Assembly: GCA_029260075.1 (NCBI GenBank)
Contig: JAJDDY010000087.1
Coordinates: 186,001 to 250,000 of the forward strand
From: Phycisphaerae bacterium
GTDB lineage: Bacteria > Planctomycetota > Phycisphaerae > UBA1845
Length of the DNA: 64,000 nucleotides
Reading direction: 5' to 3'
Shown here: piece after piece, positions 44,577 through 54,222 of the stretch
Position numbering within the stretch: the stretch's first letter is position 1
How the letters are laid out: the number at the start of each line of letters is the position of its first letter
Made by a program: the position numbers and the translations under genes
Notes under the pieces: generated by a model
Told to the model about the DNA's origin: nothing
Seen by the model: only the letters and a program-made list of their open reading frames with translations
Database searches by the model: none

Positions 44577-45644
44577 TTACGTCTTGGGAAATACCACGCG
44601 GAACGACGATCCCTTGCCAGGCGCCGACGTCACGGAGATGGACCCGCCCAACATCTGTGCCAACCCGTGCGCAATCGCCAGACCCAGCCCCGTCGCAGTT
44701 GCGGTGGGTGAGCCGAGCGTGCTCTTCGTCGTCCAGAACGGTTCAAAAATTCGCGATTGGGTTTGTTCGTCCAATCCGCAGCCCGTGTCGGAAATACACA
44801 CAACGAGGTCGGCGCCTTCGAGCGATACGTCAATGCCCAGTTGGCCACCATGCGGCATGGCTTCGAGGGCGTTCTCAATAATGTTGGTGATGATGGTGGT
44901 TGTCGCCACGCGTGTCACGGGCGTCACCGGAATCTTGGGCAGGTGGAAGGCGATTGTCGTTCCGGTTCCCGCGATCCGCCGTTCCGTCGCGTCAGCAACT
45001 TGAGTAACGATTTCGCTAAAATCGCTCAGGTCTTGCGTGCGTCGATCGCCTTGTGCAAACGCCAACAACCCGTCGATCAGCGCAGTCGCTCGCTGCAGCG
45101 CCGGTCCGATCTGTTCCAGCGTTCGAGTCTTAAGCCGAGTGTCGTCGCTGCCAATCGCAAAGTCGATACTGGTCACGACGCCGCCGAGGATGTTGTTAAA
45201 ATGATGGGCGATGGCGCCGGCCATCTCGCCCAGCGACGCCATCTTTCGACTCTCGTTGAGCTCGTTTTGAAGATCGATCCGGTTCGTGATGTCGCGAACG
45301 CACATGGACACCGCACAGCGCGCCCCACCCGGAGCAACGACCGGTGCGATCGTCGCGACAAGTTCTCTTGTCATGGCGTGGGCGTCGCCGTGGCGAAAGG
45401 CGAACTGTAGCACCTCACCCGTCTCCAATGTCCGACGTATCATTCGGTCAGCCAGGGTACGCCGGTCCTGCGGAACGATTTGAACGATCGGTGTACCCAC
45501 CATCTGATCAGCTGCAGCACCGAACGTTCGAGAGGCGGCGCCGTTCCACACTTGAATCAGCAGGTCGCGATCCGCCACAACCAGCGCCACACCGAGGTGC
45601 TCGCAGACTTGATGATGAAACGCATCCGATTCAATCTGATCCAT
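44577..45644 (-). CDS. PAS-domain sensor histidine kinase (orphan)
   Basis: 355 residues, soluble. A PAS domain is at about 12-125 (LGVALVVADRDLLIQVWNGA, with the PAC end CVRDITNRIDLQNEL). The phosphoacceptor His lies in MASLGEMAGAIAHHFNNILG. The ATPase domain has N-box IIENALEAMPHGG, G1 CISDTGCGLDEQTQSRIFEP, F-box FEPFWTTKS and G2 TGLGLAIAHGLAQMLGG. The cytosolic kinase should sense a soluble cue and phosphorylate a response regulator, but no regulator gene is adjacent. Confidence 0.92.
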   Translation of the reverse strand: MDQIESDAFHHQVCEHLGVALVVADRDLLIQVWNGAASRTFGAAADQMVGTPIVQIVPQDRRTLADRMIRRTLETGEVLQFAFRHGDAHAMTRELVATIAPVVAPGGARCAVSMCVRDITNRIDLQNELNESRKMASLGEMAGAIAHHFNNILGGVVTSIDFAIGSDDTRLKTRTLEQIGPALQRATALIDGLLAFAQGDRRTQDLSDFSEIVTQVADATERRIAGTGTTIAFHLPKIPVTPVTRVATTTIITNIIENALEAMPHGGQLGIDVSLEGADLVVCISDTGCGLDEQTQSRIFEPFWTTKSTLGSPTATATGLGLAIAHGLAQMLGGSISVTSAPGKGSSFRVVFPKT

Positions 45645-45663
45645 GGGGACGCCTGTTTGGCTC

Positions 45664-46548
45664 TCAGGGTAAACGGGGGGGAGCCACCAGCGATTGGTAC
45701 GGCTTCGGCGCGATACAGTAGATCGTCTCGGTGCTTGTTCGCGAGTGATCGGCGCTCAGAAACCGCCGTCCGACGAGGAACTCGTTGTCCGCTTTGTCGC
45801 TCAATCCGATGACCAAGAACTCGTCCGCGTTGACGGTCACCGTAGCGTCAAGCTCGGAGAACACATGGCGTTCGACGTCGGGAACTTGTTGGATCGCGCC
45901 GTCTCGCTTCTGCCATGTCATCACGCCGAGATCGCGTTGAATCTCCAGCGACAAGCGAAGCGTTGTCGCGCCGCCGAAGCCGGGCCGAAAGGCGTGCTCC
46001 ACGATGAGCACTTTGTCCCCGCCGGCGAACGTTTGGCCGGCGAGCCGCCCGTTGTTCTCGTAGAAGAAGATCGACTCACCGTCTTCGACGCTGCCGACGT
46101 TAATCGCCAACGGAAGATCGCGCTGCGGCGTCAGTCGATCGCGACGTGTTCGCGCATTGGTAGCTTCGACGACGGTTCGAATGGCTGGCCACGATTCTTC
46201 CGATGCGACGCCCATGCGTATGCCATTACGCGCCAGGCGTATGGCCACCTCCGGGTCGATACGCAACTCGTCCACATGGTTCCAGATTTTTCGGCTGTGA
46301 CGCGGAGCGCGAAGTGTGAAATCGATACGTGTGACGTCGAAGTTCATTCCCACGGACGCCACAGTTTTTCGTGGACCGGCGCCGCGTCGAAACACGGCGT
46401 TCGGCGAGTCATCCTGCCGACCGCCCTCGTGCGGCGATCGAACCGCAGCCCCAATGCGCTGACGATCGCTCTGAGGCGCGCACGCCCCGGAAAGCAGCAA
46501 GACCGAGCACATGGCAAGACGTCGCAGGATTGGCTGGCTTCTCTTCAT
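45664..46548 (-). CDS. Putative lipoprotein of unknown function
   Basis: 294 residues from ATG 46548 (MKRSQPILRR). The head is basic, then hydrophobic, and ends LLLSGACAP, a fair lipobox. Two regions resemble paired beta-rich domains: MNFDVTRIDFTLRAPRHSRK and RLARNGIRMGVASEESWPAI, then FRPGFGGATTLRLSLEIQRD. No catalytic motif is visible. It follows the strand of the kinase gene with a 19-bp gap (kinase downstream), so the two may be co-transcribed and this protein could act in the signal path. Confidence 0.65.
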   Translation of the reverse strand: MKRSQPILRRLAMCSVLLLSGACAPQSDRQRIGAAVRSPHEGGRQDDSPNAVFRRGAGPRKTVASVGMNFDVTRIDFTLRAPRHSRKIWNHVDELRIDPEVAIRLARNGIRMGVASEESWPAIRTVVEATNARTRRDRLTPQRDLPLAINVGSVEDGESIFFYENNGRLAGQTFAGGDKVLIVEHAFRPGFGGATTLRLSLEIQRDLGVMTWQKRDGAIQQVPDVERHVFSELDATVTVNADEFLVIGLSDKADNEFLVGRRFLSADHSRTSTETIYCIAPKPYQSLVAPPRLP

Positions 46549-46623
46549 ACCGAACACGCTCGACATTCTACTTTTCTCGACCTGCGACCGTCAAGAAAGC
46601 GCGTGCGGCTTGGGGGGTGTTTA

Positions 46624-46738
46624 GGACGGAGTGCTTCGAACCGAGCCGCGACTGTCAGGGAGCGGTTTTCCCACTCCAAACCGGATCGCTTCCTAACGGG
46701 TGTGGCTCTGAAAGAGACTTCTTAAATACGTTCTTGGT
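46624..46738 (+). repeat. Interspersed repeat family B, copy 6
   Basis: GGACGGAGTGCTTCGAACCG through GTGGCTCTGAAAGAGACTTC to AATACGTTCTTGG; close to copies 2 and 5. The remainder of 46549-46860 is without a gene. Confidence 0.7.
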
Positions 46739-46860
46739 TATTTCCGGGCGTTGAGGAACGCCACCAGCGCGGCTCGCTCTTCGGCCCACAACTCTTGGTT
46801 TCGCTAACCAATCATCCAACGTCATCTCAGAACGTTGCGCCTCGTGCCCGATACGCGCGC

Positions 46861-46892
46861 AAAAAAAAGCGGGCGACTTTCGTCGCCCGCTT
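46861..46892 (-). terminator. Rho-independent terminator of the Cys-rich giant gene
   Basis: An 11-bp perfect stem (AAGCGGGCGAC at 46867-46877, GTCGCCCGCTT at 46882-46892) with a four-base loop. On the minus strand a run of eight T follows (46868-46861). It lies 29 bases after the stop of the giant gene. Confidence 0.9.
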
Positions 46893-46921
46893 GGGATTCA
46901 ATTGATAGTCAGCGGTGTGAG

Positions 46922-49900
46922 CTACCGGCTGTTTCTGCCGTCGGCAAATCGTCGACGTCCGAACGAAATCTTCCAGCCGACCAGAAGAAGTAGCGTAAGC
47001 ATCAACATGCCCCACTCCGAGACCGTGGGAATCGCATCACACATGCCCGCCGTGCAGCTATCATCAGCTTCGCAGCACGTCGGCGTGCTCGGATCGCACG
47101 GGTTGCCCGACGAAACGCACACCCCAGCCACGCACGATTCGGTACCGTCGCAGAACGCGAGGTTGTCCGAACACCCGGCGTCGTCGCAGCATTGAGCTGC
47201 ACACGTACCGGTAGTCTCGCAACAAGTTGGCGACCCACCGCCACATGGACTGCCGGAGAACTGACACATGCCAGCCACACAGACCGGACTTCCCGAGCAG
47301 AATAGGCCGTCATCGGGGCAGTCGCTATCGGCACAGCATTCGACTTCGCAAACATCCGCCGCTTCACAACAAACATCAGTCCCGATGCACGGGCTGCCCA
47401 ACGATTGACAATCCAACGTCGGGTCACACACTTCCGCACCATTGCAGAACAGGCTGTCCTGACAGAAATCATCCATGGTTTCATGCGAGCACAATCCATC
47501 GACGCACACGTCCAACGTACAGGAGAGGGCATCGGTGGTGCAGGCTATGCCGTTCGTCGCGTCCGGATGGTCGCACACGCCGGCCAGACACTGATCGTCC
47601 GTACATTCATTGCCGTCGTCCGTGCATCCGGTTCCGTCCGTCAAGTTCGGATGTGAACAAGTGCCGTTGTCGCACAGGTCGCCGGTACATTCGTTGCCGT
47701 CATCCGTACACGACAGGCCTTGATTGGCCGGGTCAGCCACGCAGTCTCCGGTCTGTGCTGAACACACCCCGACCGTACACTCGCCGTCCAGTGTAGAACA
47801 ATCTTTAGGTCCACCAGCACACGACCCGGCGGAACATACGTCGTTTACCGTACACGGGTCGCCATCCGCGCAAGAGCCGCCGTCGTTGGTGGCCTGCTTC
47901 TCACACACGCCCGACATCGCATTGCACACGCCGACGTTGCACGCATCATCCTCGAACGAGCAATCCTTCGGCGGTCCGGCGCACGCACCGATTGTGCACA
48001 CGTCGTCAATGGTGCAAATATCGCCGTCGTCGCACACGCCGCCCTCGTTGTCGGGCGACGCCTCACACAATCCCGAGACAGCGTTGCACACGCCGAGGAG
48101 ACATTGGTCGTTCAAGCCGGAGCAGTCCTTGGCCATACCGCCGCACGTACCGCCGGTACACGTATCGCCCAGCGAACAGATGTCGCCGTCGTTACACGAG
48201 CCACCTTCGTTGTCGGGAAGGGCTTCGCACAACCCGGAACCGGCGTTGCACACGCCCAGGAGACATTGATCACTAAGACCGGAGCAGTCCTTGGCCGAAC
48301 CGACGCACGCCCCGGCTGTACACGTATCGCCGAGCGTGCAGAGGTCGCCGTCGTTGCAGGTGCCCCCATTGTTGTCGGGAAGGGCTTCGCACAATCCGGA
48401 GGCGGCGTTGCACACGCCAAGGAGACATTGATCGTTAAGACCGGAGCAATCCTTCGCCGAGCCGCCGCACACGCCGCCGCTACACGTATCGCCAAGCGTA
48501 CATAGGTCGCCGTCGCTACATGCCCCGCCATCGTTGTCGGGCAACGCCTCGCACACGCCCGACGTGGCGTTACACACACCCAAGAGGCATTGATCGGTAA
48601 GACCCGAGCAGTCCTTCGGCGAGCCGCCGCAGGTACCACCGGAACACACGTCACCAACGGAACACGCATCGCCGTCGTCGCACATACCGCCGGTATTGGC
48701 CGGCTGCGCTTCGCAGACGCCGGAAATCGCATTGCACACACCAATGAGACATTGGTCATTAAGGAACGAACAATCCTTGGCTGACCCGGCACACGACCCA
48801 CCGGTACACGTATCATTCTCAGTGCAGGCGTCGCCGTCGTCACAACCGCCGTTTTCGTTGGACGGTTGCGCTTCGCACACGCCGGTTAGGCCATTGCATA
48901 CGCCGATGTTGCAATCGTCCGCAACGGCGGAGCAATCCTTAGGATCAGTCACGCACATGCCCGCAACGCAGGCATCGTTCACCGTGCAAAGATCGCCGTC
49001 GGTGCAGGCGTTGGCATCATTCGCAGTAAACGTGCATCCCGCCACCGGATCACAGACATCGTCGGTGCAGGTGTTGGCGTCGTCACACGAACCGCTGTTC
49101 GGTGCGAATTCGCACATGTTCGTCGTCAAATTACACGTGTCTACCGTACAGGCGATGCTGTCATCGCACTGGGCGTCGCTAATGCAGTCGACACACTGGT
49201 CGCCAGCCTCGTCACATACAAGCGGCGCCTGACACGGATCGGCGCTGTCCTGGCAACCCAAGGTCGGATTGCAAGACTCCTGACCATCACAGAACAGGCC
49301 GTTGGTACATGCGCTATCGTCCGGCATGTTCACGCAGACGTCGTTCATTTCGTCGCAACTGTCGACCGTGCAAACGACCGCATCGGCACAGTCCCGAAGC
49401 GTTCCCCCTCCACACAAACCAGCCACACACGTCTCACTGACGGTGCAGAATTCACCATCGTCACATGCTTGATTTTCGTTGGCCGGCGACGCGGCACAAA
49501 CTCCGCTGATAGCCAAACAGACACCGACGTTGCACTGATCGTTCAGGAAGGAGCAGTCCTTAGCCATACCCGCACATGAACCGCCCAAGCACGTATCGTT
49601 TTCCGTGCATGCGTCACCGTCGTTACAAGAACCGGTGTCATTGGATGGCGTCGTCTCACACACACCCGTACCAGCGTTACAGACGCCCGCGTTGCAATCG
49701 TCGTTGAGGGCGGAACAGTCCTTAGCCCCACCGACACACGTGCCCATCACGCAGGCGTCAGCAACGGTACAAGGATCGCCGTCAGTACACGCACCGCCCT
49801 CATTGGCGTTGGCTGCCTCACAAAGACCAGTGGTTGCGTTGCAAACCCCAACGTGACACTGATCGTCGAGCGCCGAACAGTCCTTCGCCGAACCACCACA

Positions 49901-52900
49901 AGACCCGCCCGAACAAACATCCGCCACCGAGCAGCCGTTGCCGTCATCGCAAGTGCCGCCATTGTTGGCTGGCTGGGCTTCGCATTGCCCTGACGTCGAA
50001 TTGCACACGCCGACGTTGCACTGGTCTGTCAGCGACGAACAATCCGTCGACGCACCTCCGCAAACTCCGACGGTGCATACATCACCGACGGTGCAAGCTT
50101 CACCGTCATTGCACGTAAACCCCTCGTTAGCCGGCTGAGTACCACACGCACCCGTACCCGAATCGCAAACACCGACGACGCATTGCCCATCGAGCGACGA
50201 ACAGTCGGTCGGAGTACCAGCCACACAACCGGATATTGAATCGCACGTCTCGATACCGGTGCAGGGGTCTCCGTCATCACAAACCACGGGCGAGCCGCCG
50301 CACACGCCGTTGGCGTCACACGCATCGGCAGTCGAACAGGCGTCGCCGTCATCGCACACGGCGCCCGGTGTCGGCTGAGCCTCACACATTCCGGTCAGTG
50401 CGCTGCACACCCCGACGTTGCATTGATCAGTCAAAGCCGAGCAGTCGCGGGGTGTTCCGGAACAAATCGTACTGCTGCACGTATCGTTCACCGTGCAGGA
50501 ATCGCCATCGTCGCACTGATCCGCAGACTGGCAGGCGCTGAGAATCAACGCCGCGATCGCACCGGAAATATCCGAGCTCGGATTTGTTGAAGCGAAAGCA
50601 ATACCGCCGGTGCCGGCCGCAAGATCTTGAGCTAAGCCAATAACGCACCCGCTTGAACCATCGCCGGTGATCGGAGAAACCACCACGTCGAAGGCGATAG
50701 CCGTGTTGATCGCGTTCGTTACTGCATCGCGATCGCTACCGGGGTCATTACAACCGTTTCCACTGGAACCCAGACAAGCACCCTCGTCGCTGATCGGTAC
50801 GATCACGCGGGTCGCGCCGAACGTCCACGGGAACCGTTCCGCCACGATGGCCGTGGCTGGACCCCAGTTTTCGTCCTTCTCCGTGCTGTTGTTTCCCGTC
50901 AAGTCGCCTGGGCAACCATCGGGATCACCCGGAACCGCATCACCGAACAAAGCCGTCACCGTGTCGCCCGATGACTGACACGAAAACAGGTTGCTGGTAC
51001 TGTTGGGATGAATGGCAAGAATCGTGGCGTCCACCACAACGCCCTGCGTCGCCAGATCGGCCACGACGCCGGTGATTTTGCTACAAAGAGCCTCGCCCTC
51101 GTTTTGCATCGAGCCCGAGGTGTCCATCACGAACACGACATCCACCGGCGGGCAATTGGTTGGCACGCCGGCTTGGCAACCCCCAATCGAATCACACAAC
51201 TCAAGACCATTGCAGGCGTTGCCGTCGTCACAAACGAGCGGGGATCCCGCCTGACACACGCCATTGCCGTCGCAGACTTCTCGACCATTGCAAAGATCGT
51301 CGTCGTCGCACGGTCCGCCAGGGTTCGGCGTTCCCGCCATACATCCGCCAACCGGGTCGCACGTTTCGACACCGTTGCACACGTTGCCGTCATCGCAGAC
51401 GAGCGGCACACCGGGCTGGCAACCGCAAATCGGATCGCAAGTCTCCACCCCATTGCATCCGTCGCCATCATCACAGTCGGAATCCACGGCGCAGTGGCAG
51501 GTAAAGTCGAGACTTGCAACGTAGAAGTAATCCCGCGTTTCTCGAATCTTGAAGGCGTCGATTTGCGTTCCGGCCGGCAACGCCAACAGGTCGCTGAAGG
51601 TCAAGCTACCCTCATCGCTTCCAGACGCCACGAAGGCACTGACGATTGCGGATGTCGGAATGACCACGTCGTAACCGGACGCAGCCGTGGTCGAAACAAA
51701 CAAGACCGGTTCGTCGTAGTTCGGATGGGCGATGATCGAAGTGGTCGACGTCGATGCGGCTTGGCCATCGAACGCGCGCACCCGAAACACAAGTTGCTCA
51801 TCACGGCGAATATCCGGGATCAAGAACTGTGGCCTGGCTGTGTTCACATCAAACATAATCGCCGTGGGACCAGACACCTGCGTCCAAGTGTAACTCAACG
51901 CATCGCCGTCGGCGTCCGTCGAGCCATCGGCCGCCAAGACAATCGCCGTCAGCTCATTGCCCACCTGCTCAGGACCAGCGTAGGCCACCGGGACGGTGTT
52001 GCCCGGCGTCGGCGGATTGACCGTGATGACGACGCTATCGAAAGCGCCGAGCGCGCCGGACTGAACCTCAAGGTAGAACTGTAGTGACGTTGGCGCCGTG
52101 ACTACAGGGGCCACAAAATCTGTGATCGCGGTGTTCGGACTCGATATCACCGCCGCCGGTCCGGCGACTTGGCTCCACTGGTAAGTCAGCCCCGTGCCTC
52201 CGGGACCAAAACTCGCCGTCGCATCGAGCGTCACCACCGCCCCGATCGCAGCCGTCTGATCCTGTCCGGCTTCGGCACCAATCACATCGCTGCCCTGCGC
52301 GGAAGAACTCGTGTCAAGCTTGATCTTGTCGAACCCCATGGTCAGGCACGCGGAGTCGACCGGCGTATCAAACGTGAATATCAACTCCTCGTCGCGATCA
52401 GAATCTTTGCCCCGTATTCCCTTCTCCCCATCGCAATCTGCACGCTTTACCCCCGCGCCGTGTTCGCGGATGTCGACAGAACCGACGCTCCCGGACGCGG
52501 TGGGGTCAAGCGGCGACGCTTGATCCACGGACGTCCGCGCGGTCATCACAAAAGCCGCCACGCCGCCGGACGACGTCGTCGGCCGCAACGATGCGATGCA
52601 CTGCTCGCCTTGCCCGTCCTTACTCAGATCGACCGATGTCCCGCCTGGCGGATTTCCGCCACCGGGACAGGGGGGCAAACAGAAACCCAAATTGCGTGAC
52701 GCAAAATTGAGCACTGTAAACGGCCCGAACACGGTTCCGACGTCGATCGGCTGCGAGCAGGAAACGTGGATCGACGTGTTGGAGCCATCAACCGAAAGAA
52801 TAAGGTTGTTGGTGAGGAACCGTCCATTCGCCGACCCACCGATCAACGCGAACGTATCGTTGTCGTTAAGCGTATCAATAAAAATGATGGTGCCGCCATC

Positions 52901-53164
52901 GTCAACCGAAACCAGCGCACCATTCGCCCCGTTGTAGCGAAGCTCTAGATAGGTAACGCCACCATCGCAATCGCAGCTACCGGAGCTACCGCCCGCGAAA
53001 GTCGGCGACGCCGACCACATCGCCATCGCAGCCACCGACCACAGCGCGCATGCAGCCCGCCGAGAAACGATGCGCCTTGGCGACCCACGACGACGAGCCA
53101 AACTGAGATGACCAGCGGCAAGAGCGACAGCCCGACGAACCTCGCGCGACTTATGATGCGTCAC
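46922..53164 (-). CDS. Giant Cys-rich repeat surface protein with PKD-like and vWA domains and IPTL-CTERM sorting tail
   Basis: 2080 residues from GTG 53164 (GGAAG upstream). A signal peptide ends near FAGGSSGSC (about 57). A beta domain (60-290) is followed by two PKD/Ig-like repeats (about 300-485) and a first Cys block (555-670). A von Willebrand A domain with MIDAS DTSGSM spans about 675-880. From 880 to about 2030 run Cys-rich repeats of the form CDDGDACTENDTC...KDCS...DQC, with 14 KDCS-type units. Units 9-12 are near-identical 54-residue (162-bp) copies, and shorter variants lie near the end. The tail IPTVSEWGMLMLTLLLLVGW with basic residues is an IPTL-CTERM signal for exosortase-type processing. 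It is likely a surface adhesin or stalk-like protein. Confidence 0.9.
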   Translation of the reverse strand: MTHHKSREVRRAVALAAGHLSLARRRGSPRRIVSRRAACALWSVAAMAMWSASPTFAGGSSGSCDCDGGVTYLELRYNGANGALVSVDDGGTIIFIDTLNDNDTFALIGGSANGRFLTNNLILSVDGSNTSIHVSCSQPIDVGTVFGPFTVLNFASRNLGFCLPPCPGGGNPPGGTSVDLSKDGQGEQCIASLRPTTSSGGVAAFVMTARTSVDQASPLDPTASGSVGSVDIREHGAGVKRADCDGEKGIRGKDSDRDEELIFTFDTPVDSACLTMGFDKIKLDTSSSAQGSDVIGAEAGQDQTAAIGAVVTLDATASFGPGGTGLTYQWSQVAGPAAVISSPNTAITDFVAPVVTAPTSLQFYLEVQSGALGAFDSVVITVNPPTPGNTVPVAYAGPEQVGNELTAIVLAADGSTDADGDALSYTWTQVSGPTAIMFDVNTARPQFLIPDIRRDEQLVFRVRAFDGQAASTSTTSIIAHPNYDEPVLFVSTTAASGYDVVIPTSAIVSAFVASGSDEGSLTFSDLLALPAGTQIDAFKIRETRDYFYVASLDFTCHCAVDSDCDDGDGCNGVETCDPICGCQPGVPLVCDDGNVCNGVETCDPVGGCMAGTPNPGGPCDDDDLCNGREVCDGNGVCQAGSPLVCDDGNACNGLELCDSIGGCQAGVPTNCPPVDVVFVMDTSGSMQNEGEALCSKITGVVADLATQGVVVDATILAIHPNSTSNLFSCQSSGDTVTALFGDAVPGDPDGCPGDLTGNNSTEKDENWGPATAIVAERFPWTFGATRVIVPISDEGACLGSSGNGCNDPGSDRDAVTNAINTAIAFDVVVSPITGDGSSGCVIGLAQDLAAGTGGIAFASTNPSSDISGAIAALILSACQSADQCDDGDSCTVNDTCSSTICSGTPRDCSALTDQCNVGVCSALTGMCEAQPTPGAVCDDGDACSTADACDANGVCGGSPVVCDDGDPCTGIETCDSISGCVAGTPTDCSSLDGQCVVGVCDSGTGACGTQPANEGFTCNDGEACTVGDVCTVGVCGGASTDCSSLTDQCNVGVCNSTSGQCEAQPANNGGTCDDGNGCSVADVCSGGSCGGSAKDCSALDDQCHVGVCNATTGLCEAANANEGGACTDGDPCTVADACVMGTCVGGAKDCSALNDDCNAGVCNAGTGVCETTPSNDTGSCNDGDACTENDTCLGGSCAGMAKDCSFLNDQCNVGVCLAISGVCAASPANENQACDDGEFCTVSETCVAGLCGGGTLRDCADAVVCTVDSCDEMNDVCVNMPDDSACTNGLFCDGQESCNPTLGCQDSADPCQAPLVCDEAGDQCVDCISDAQCDDSIACTVDTCNLTTNMCEFAPNSGSCDDANTCTDDVCDPVAGCTFTANDANACTDGDLCTVNDACVAGMCVTDPKDCSAVADDCNIGVCNGLTGVCEAQPSNENGGCDDGDACTENDTCTGGSCAGSAKDCSFLNDQCLIGVCNAISGVCEAQPANTGGMCDDGDACSVGDVCSGGTCGGSPKDCSGLTDQCLLGVCNATSGVCEALPDNDGGACSDGDLCTLGDTCSGGVCGGSAKDCSGLNDQCLLGVCNAASGLCEALPDNNGGTCNDGDLCTLGDTCTAGACVGSAKDCSGLSDQCLLGVCNAGSGLCEALPDNEGGSCNDGDICSLGDTCTGGTCGGMAKDCSGLNDQCLLGVCNAVSGLCEASPDNEGGVCDDGDICTIDDVCTIGACAGPPKDCSFEDDACNVGVCNAMSGVCEKQATNDGGSCADGDPCTVNDVCSAGSCAGGPKDCSTLDGECTVGVCSAQTGDCVADPANQGLSCTDDGNECTGDLCDNGTCSHPNLTDGTGCTDDGNECTDDQCLAGVCDHPDATNGIACTTDALSCTLDVCVDGLCSHETMDDFCQDSLFCNGAEVCDPTLDCQSLGSPCIGTDVCCEAADVCEVECCADSDCPDDGLFCSGSPVCVAGMCQFSGSPCGGGSPTCCETTGTCAAQCCDDAGCSDNLAFCDGTESCVAGVCVSSGNPCDPSTPTCCEADDSCTAGMCDAIPTVSEWGMLMLTLLLLVGWKISFGRRRFADGRNSR

Positions 53165-53439
53165 AACTTCTTCCTTTCCTCATAACCCGCGAACGCATAG
53201 CGACGCAGGCCCCCAACCATCCGACAGAAAAGTTCTGCGGACCGGCATTGTGTGACGCGACGTGGCACTGTGAAAAGCACCGCGAACGTCACCATGTCTT
53301 GCAACCATGAAGCGCCAAGAAACCAGATGAGCACGATCCGCACGATGAATACTGCGGATCAGAAAAAGTGGACGCCGCCGTTCGCCCGTGCTGTTCTTGC
53401 CGCCTCCTGAATCGATAACGGATTACCGATAACACCCGC

Positions 53440-53469
53440 AATTTACCAAAATCCACGAATGAATGTCAA
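53440..53469 (-). promoter_or_regulatory. Probable promoter of the Cys-rich giant gene
   Basis: On the minus strand, perfect TTGACA (53469-53464), an 18-base spacer and TAAATT (53445-53440). The start site would lie near 53433, giving a 5' leader of about 270 bases. The surrounding gap 53165-54222 holds no gene that I can support. Confidence 0.6.
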
Positions 53470-54083
53470 GCTTTAGTTAGAAATAACACAGATTTGGCGG
53501 AATGGAACAAAGGGCCGATAATAGTGACACTTCCCCTTCTGGCCAATCCGCAATCCACTCGCGCGAAAGTCTGTGCGGGGGATCTATGGCGCCCGACCAC
53601 GCGGGTTTGTCGCATTTCGCTGGTCGCGTCGTTCTGAGAGGACTCCGACACATGCCTCGACGCGGACATCGCGTTCATCAGGCGAGGACTTCGGCAACCT
53701 AACATGGTCCCAGCTGGCATAATTCAGTTGTCACACGCCATCGTCATCGGACATCTCGAATTGGCCGCCATCACGCCCAATTCGGAACCCCGTTCGACAA
53801 TCATCCGTAGTGAACGATCGATCGGATCAACCCCCGCGACAGCGATCAAACTAGAAGAAATAACACGCTACTCATGTGACGTACAAGTTAACGAACCGGG
53901 TCGACACGATTCGTCTGATACACTAGCCTTGTTCGGCTGTCGAGATGGGGAACGGCCGGAATGATGGTGCGCGATCAATTCGATGGAGCACGAACGATGT
54001 TCATCGATGTCGCCAGTGTCCGGTAAGATACGAATCGACTTGGGGTCGCGGATCGGTCGACGCCGTCGACCGGACTGCGCTGC

Positions 54084-54112
54084 TTGACTTGCTCGCAGCA
54101 CGCCTCTACAAA
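54084..54112 (+). promoter_or_regulatory. Possible promoter of rpsA
   Basis: TTGACT (54084-54089), a 17-base spacer, TACAAA (54107-54112). The distance to the rpsA start is about 110 bases. Confidence 0.4.
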
Positions 54113-54222
54113 ACGTAGTCTCTAGTGATAAATGGCACCTCGGATCGACCCTCCGGATACTTCGGAATATCGGGACGAATCATGGCCCGGACGTGCCCGG
54201 TTTTGGCGTTTGTGAGTATGTG

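Noticed and set aside
47000-50400. Long open frames on the plus strand and other minus frames across the Cys-rich gene
   Set aside because: They are shadows of the repetitive codons; the products are low-complexity His/Arg/Ser strings with no ribosome sites.
46922-50500. Regular DNA repeats of about 162 bp that could be mistaken for a CRISPR or satellite array
   Set aside because: They are in frame and encode the Cys-rich protein units; there are no short identical repeats with unique spacers.
53502-53964. Two plus-strand frames of 66 and 86 codons before rpsA
   Set aside because: No ribosome site, no recognisable composition or domain; probably chance frames in the promoter region.
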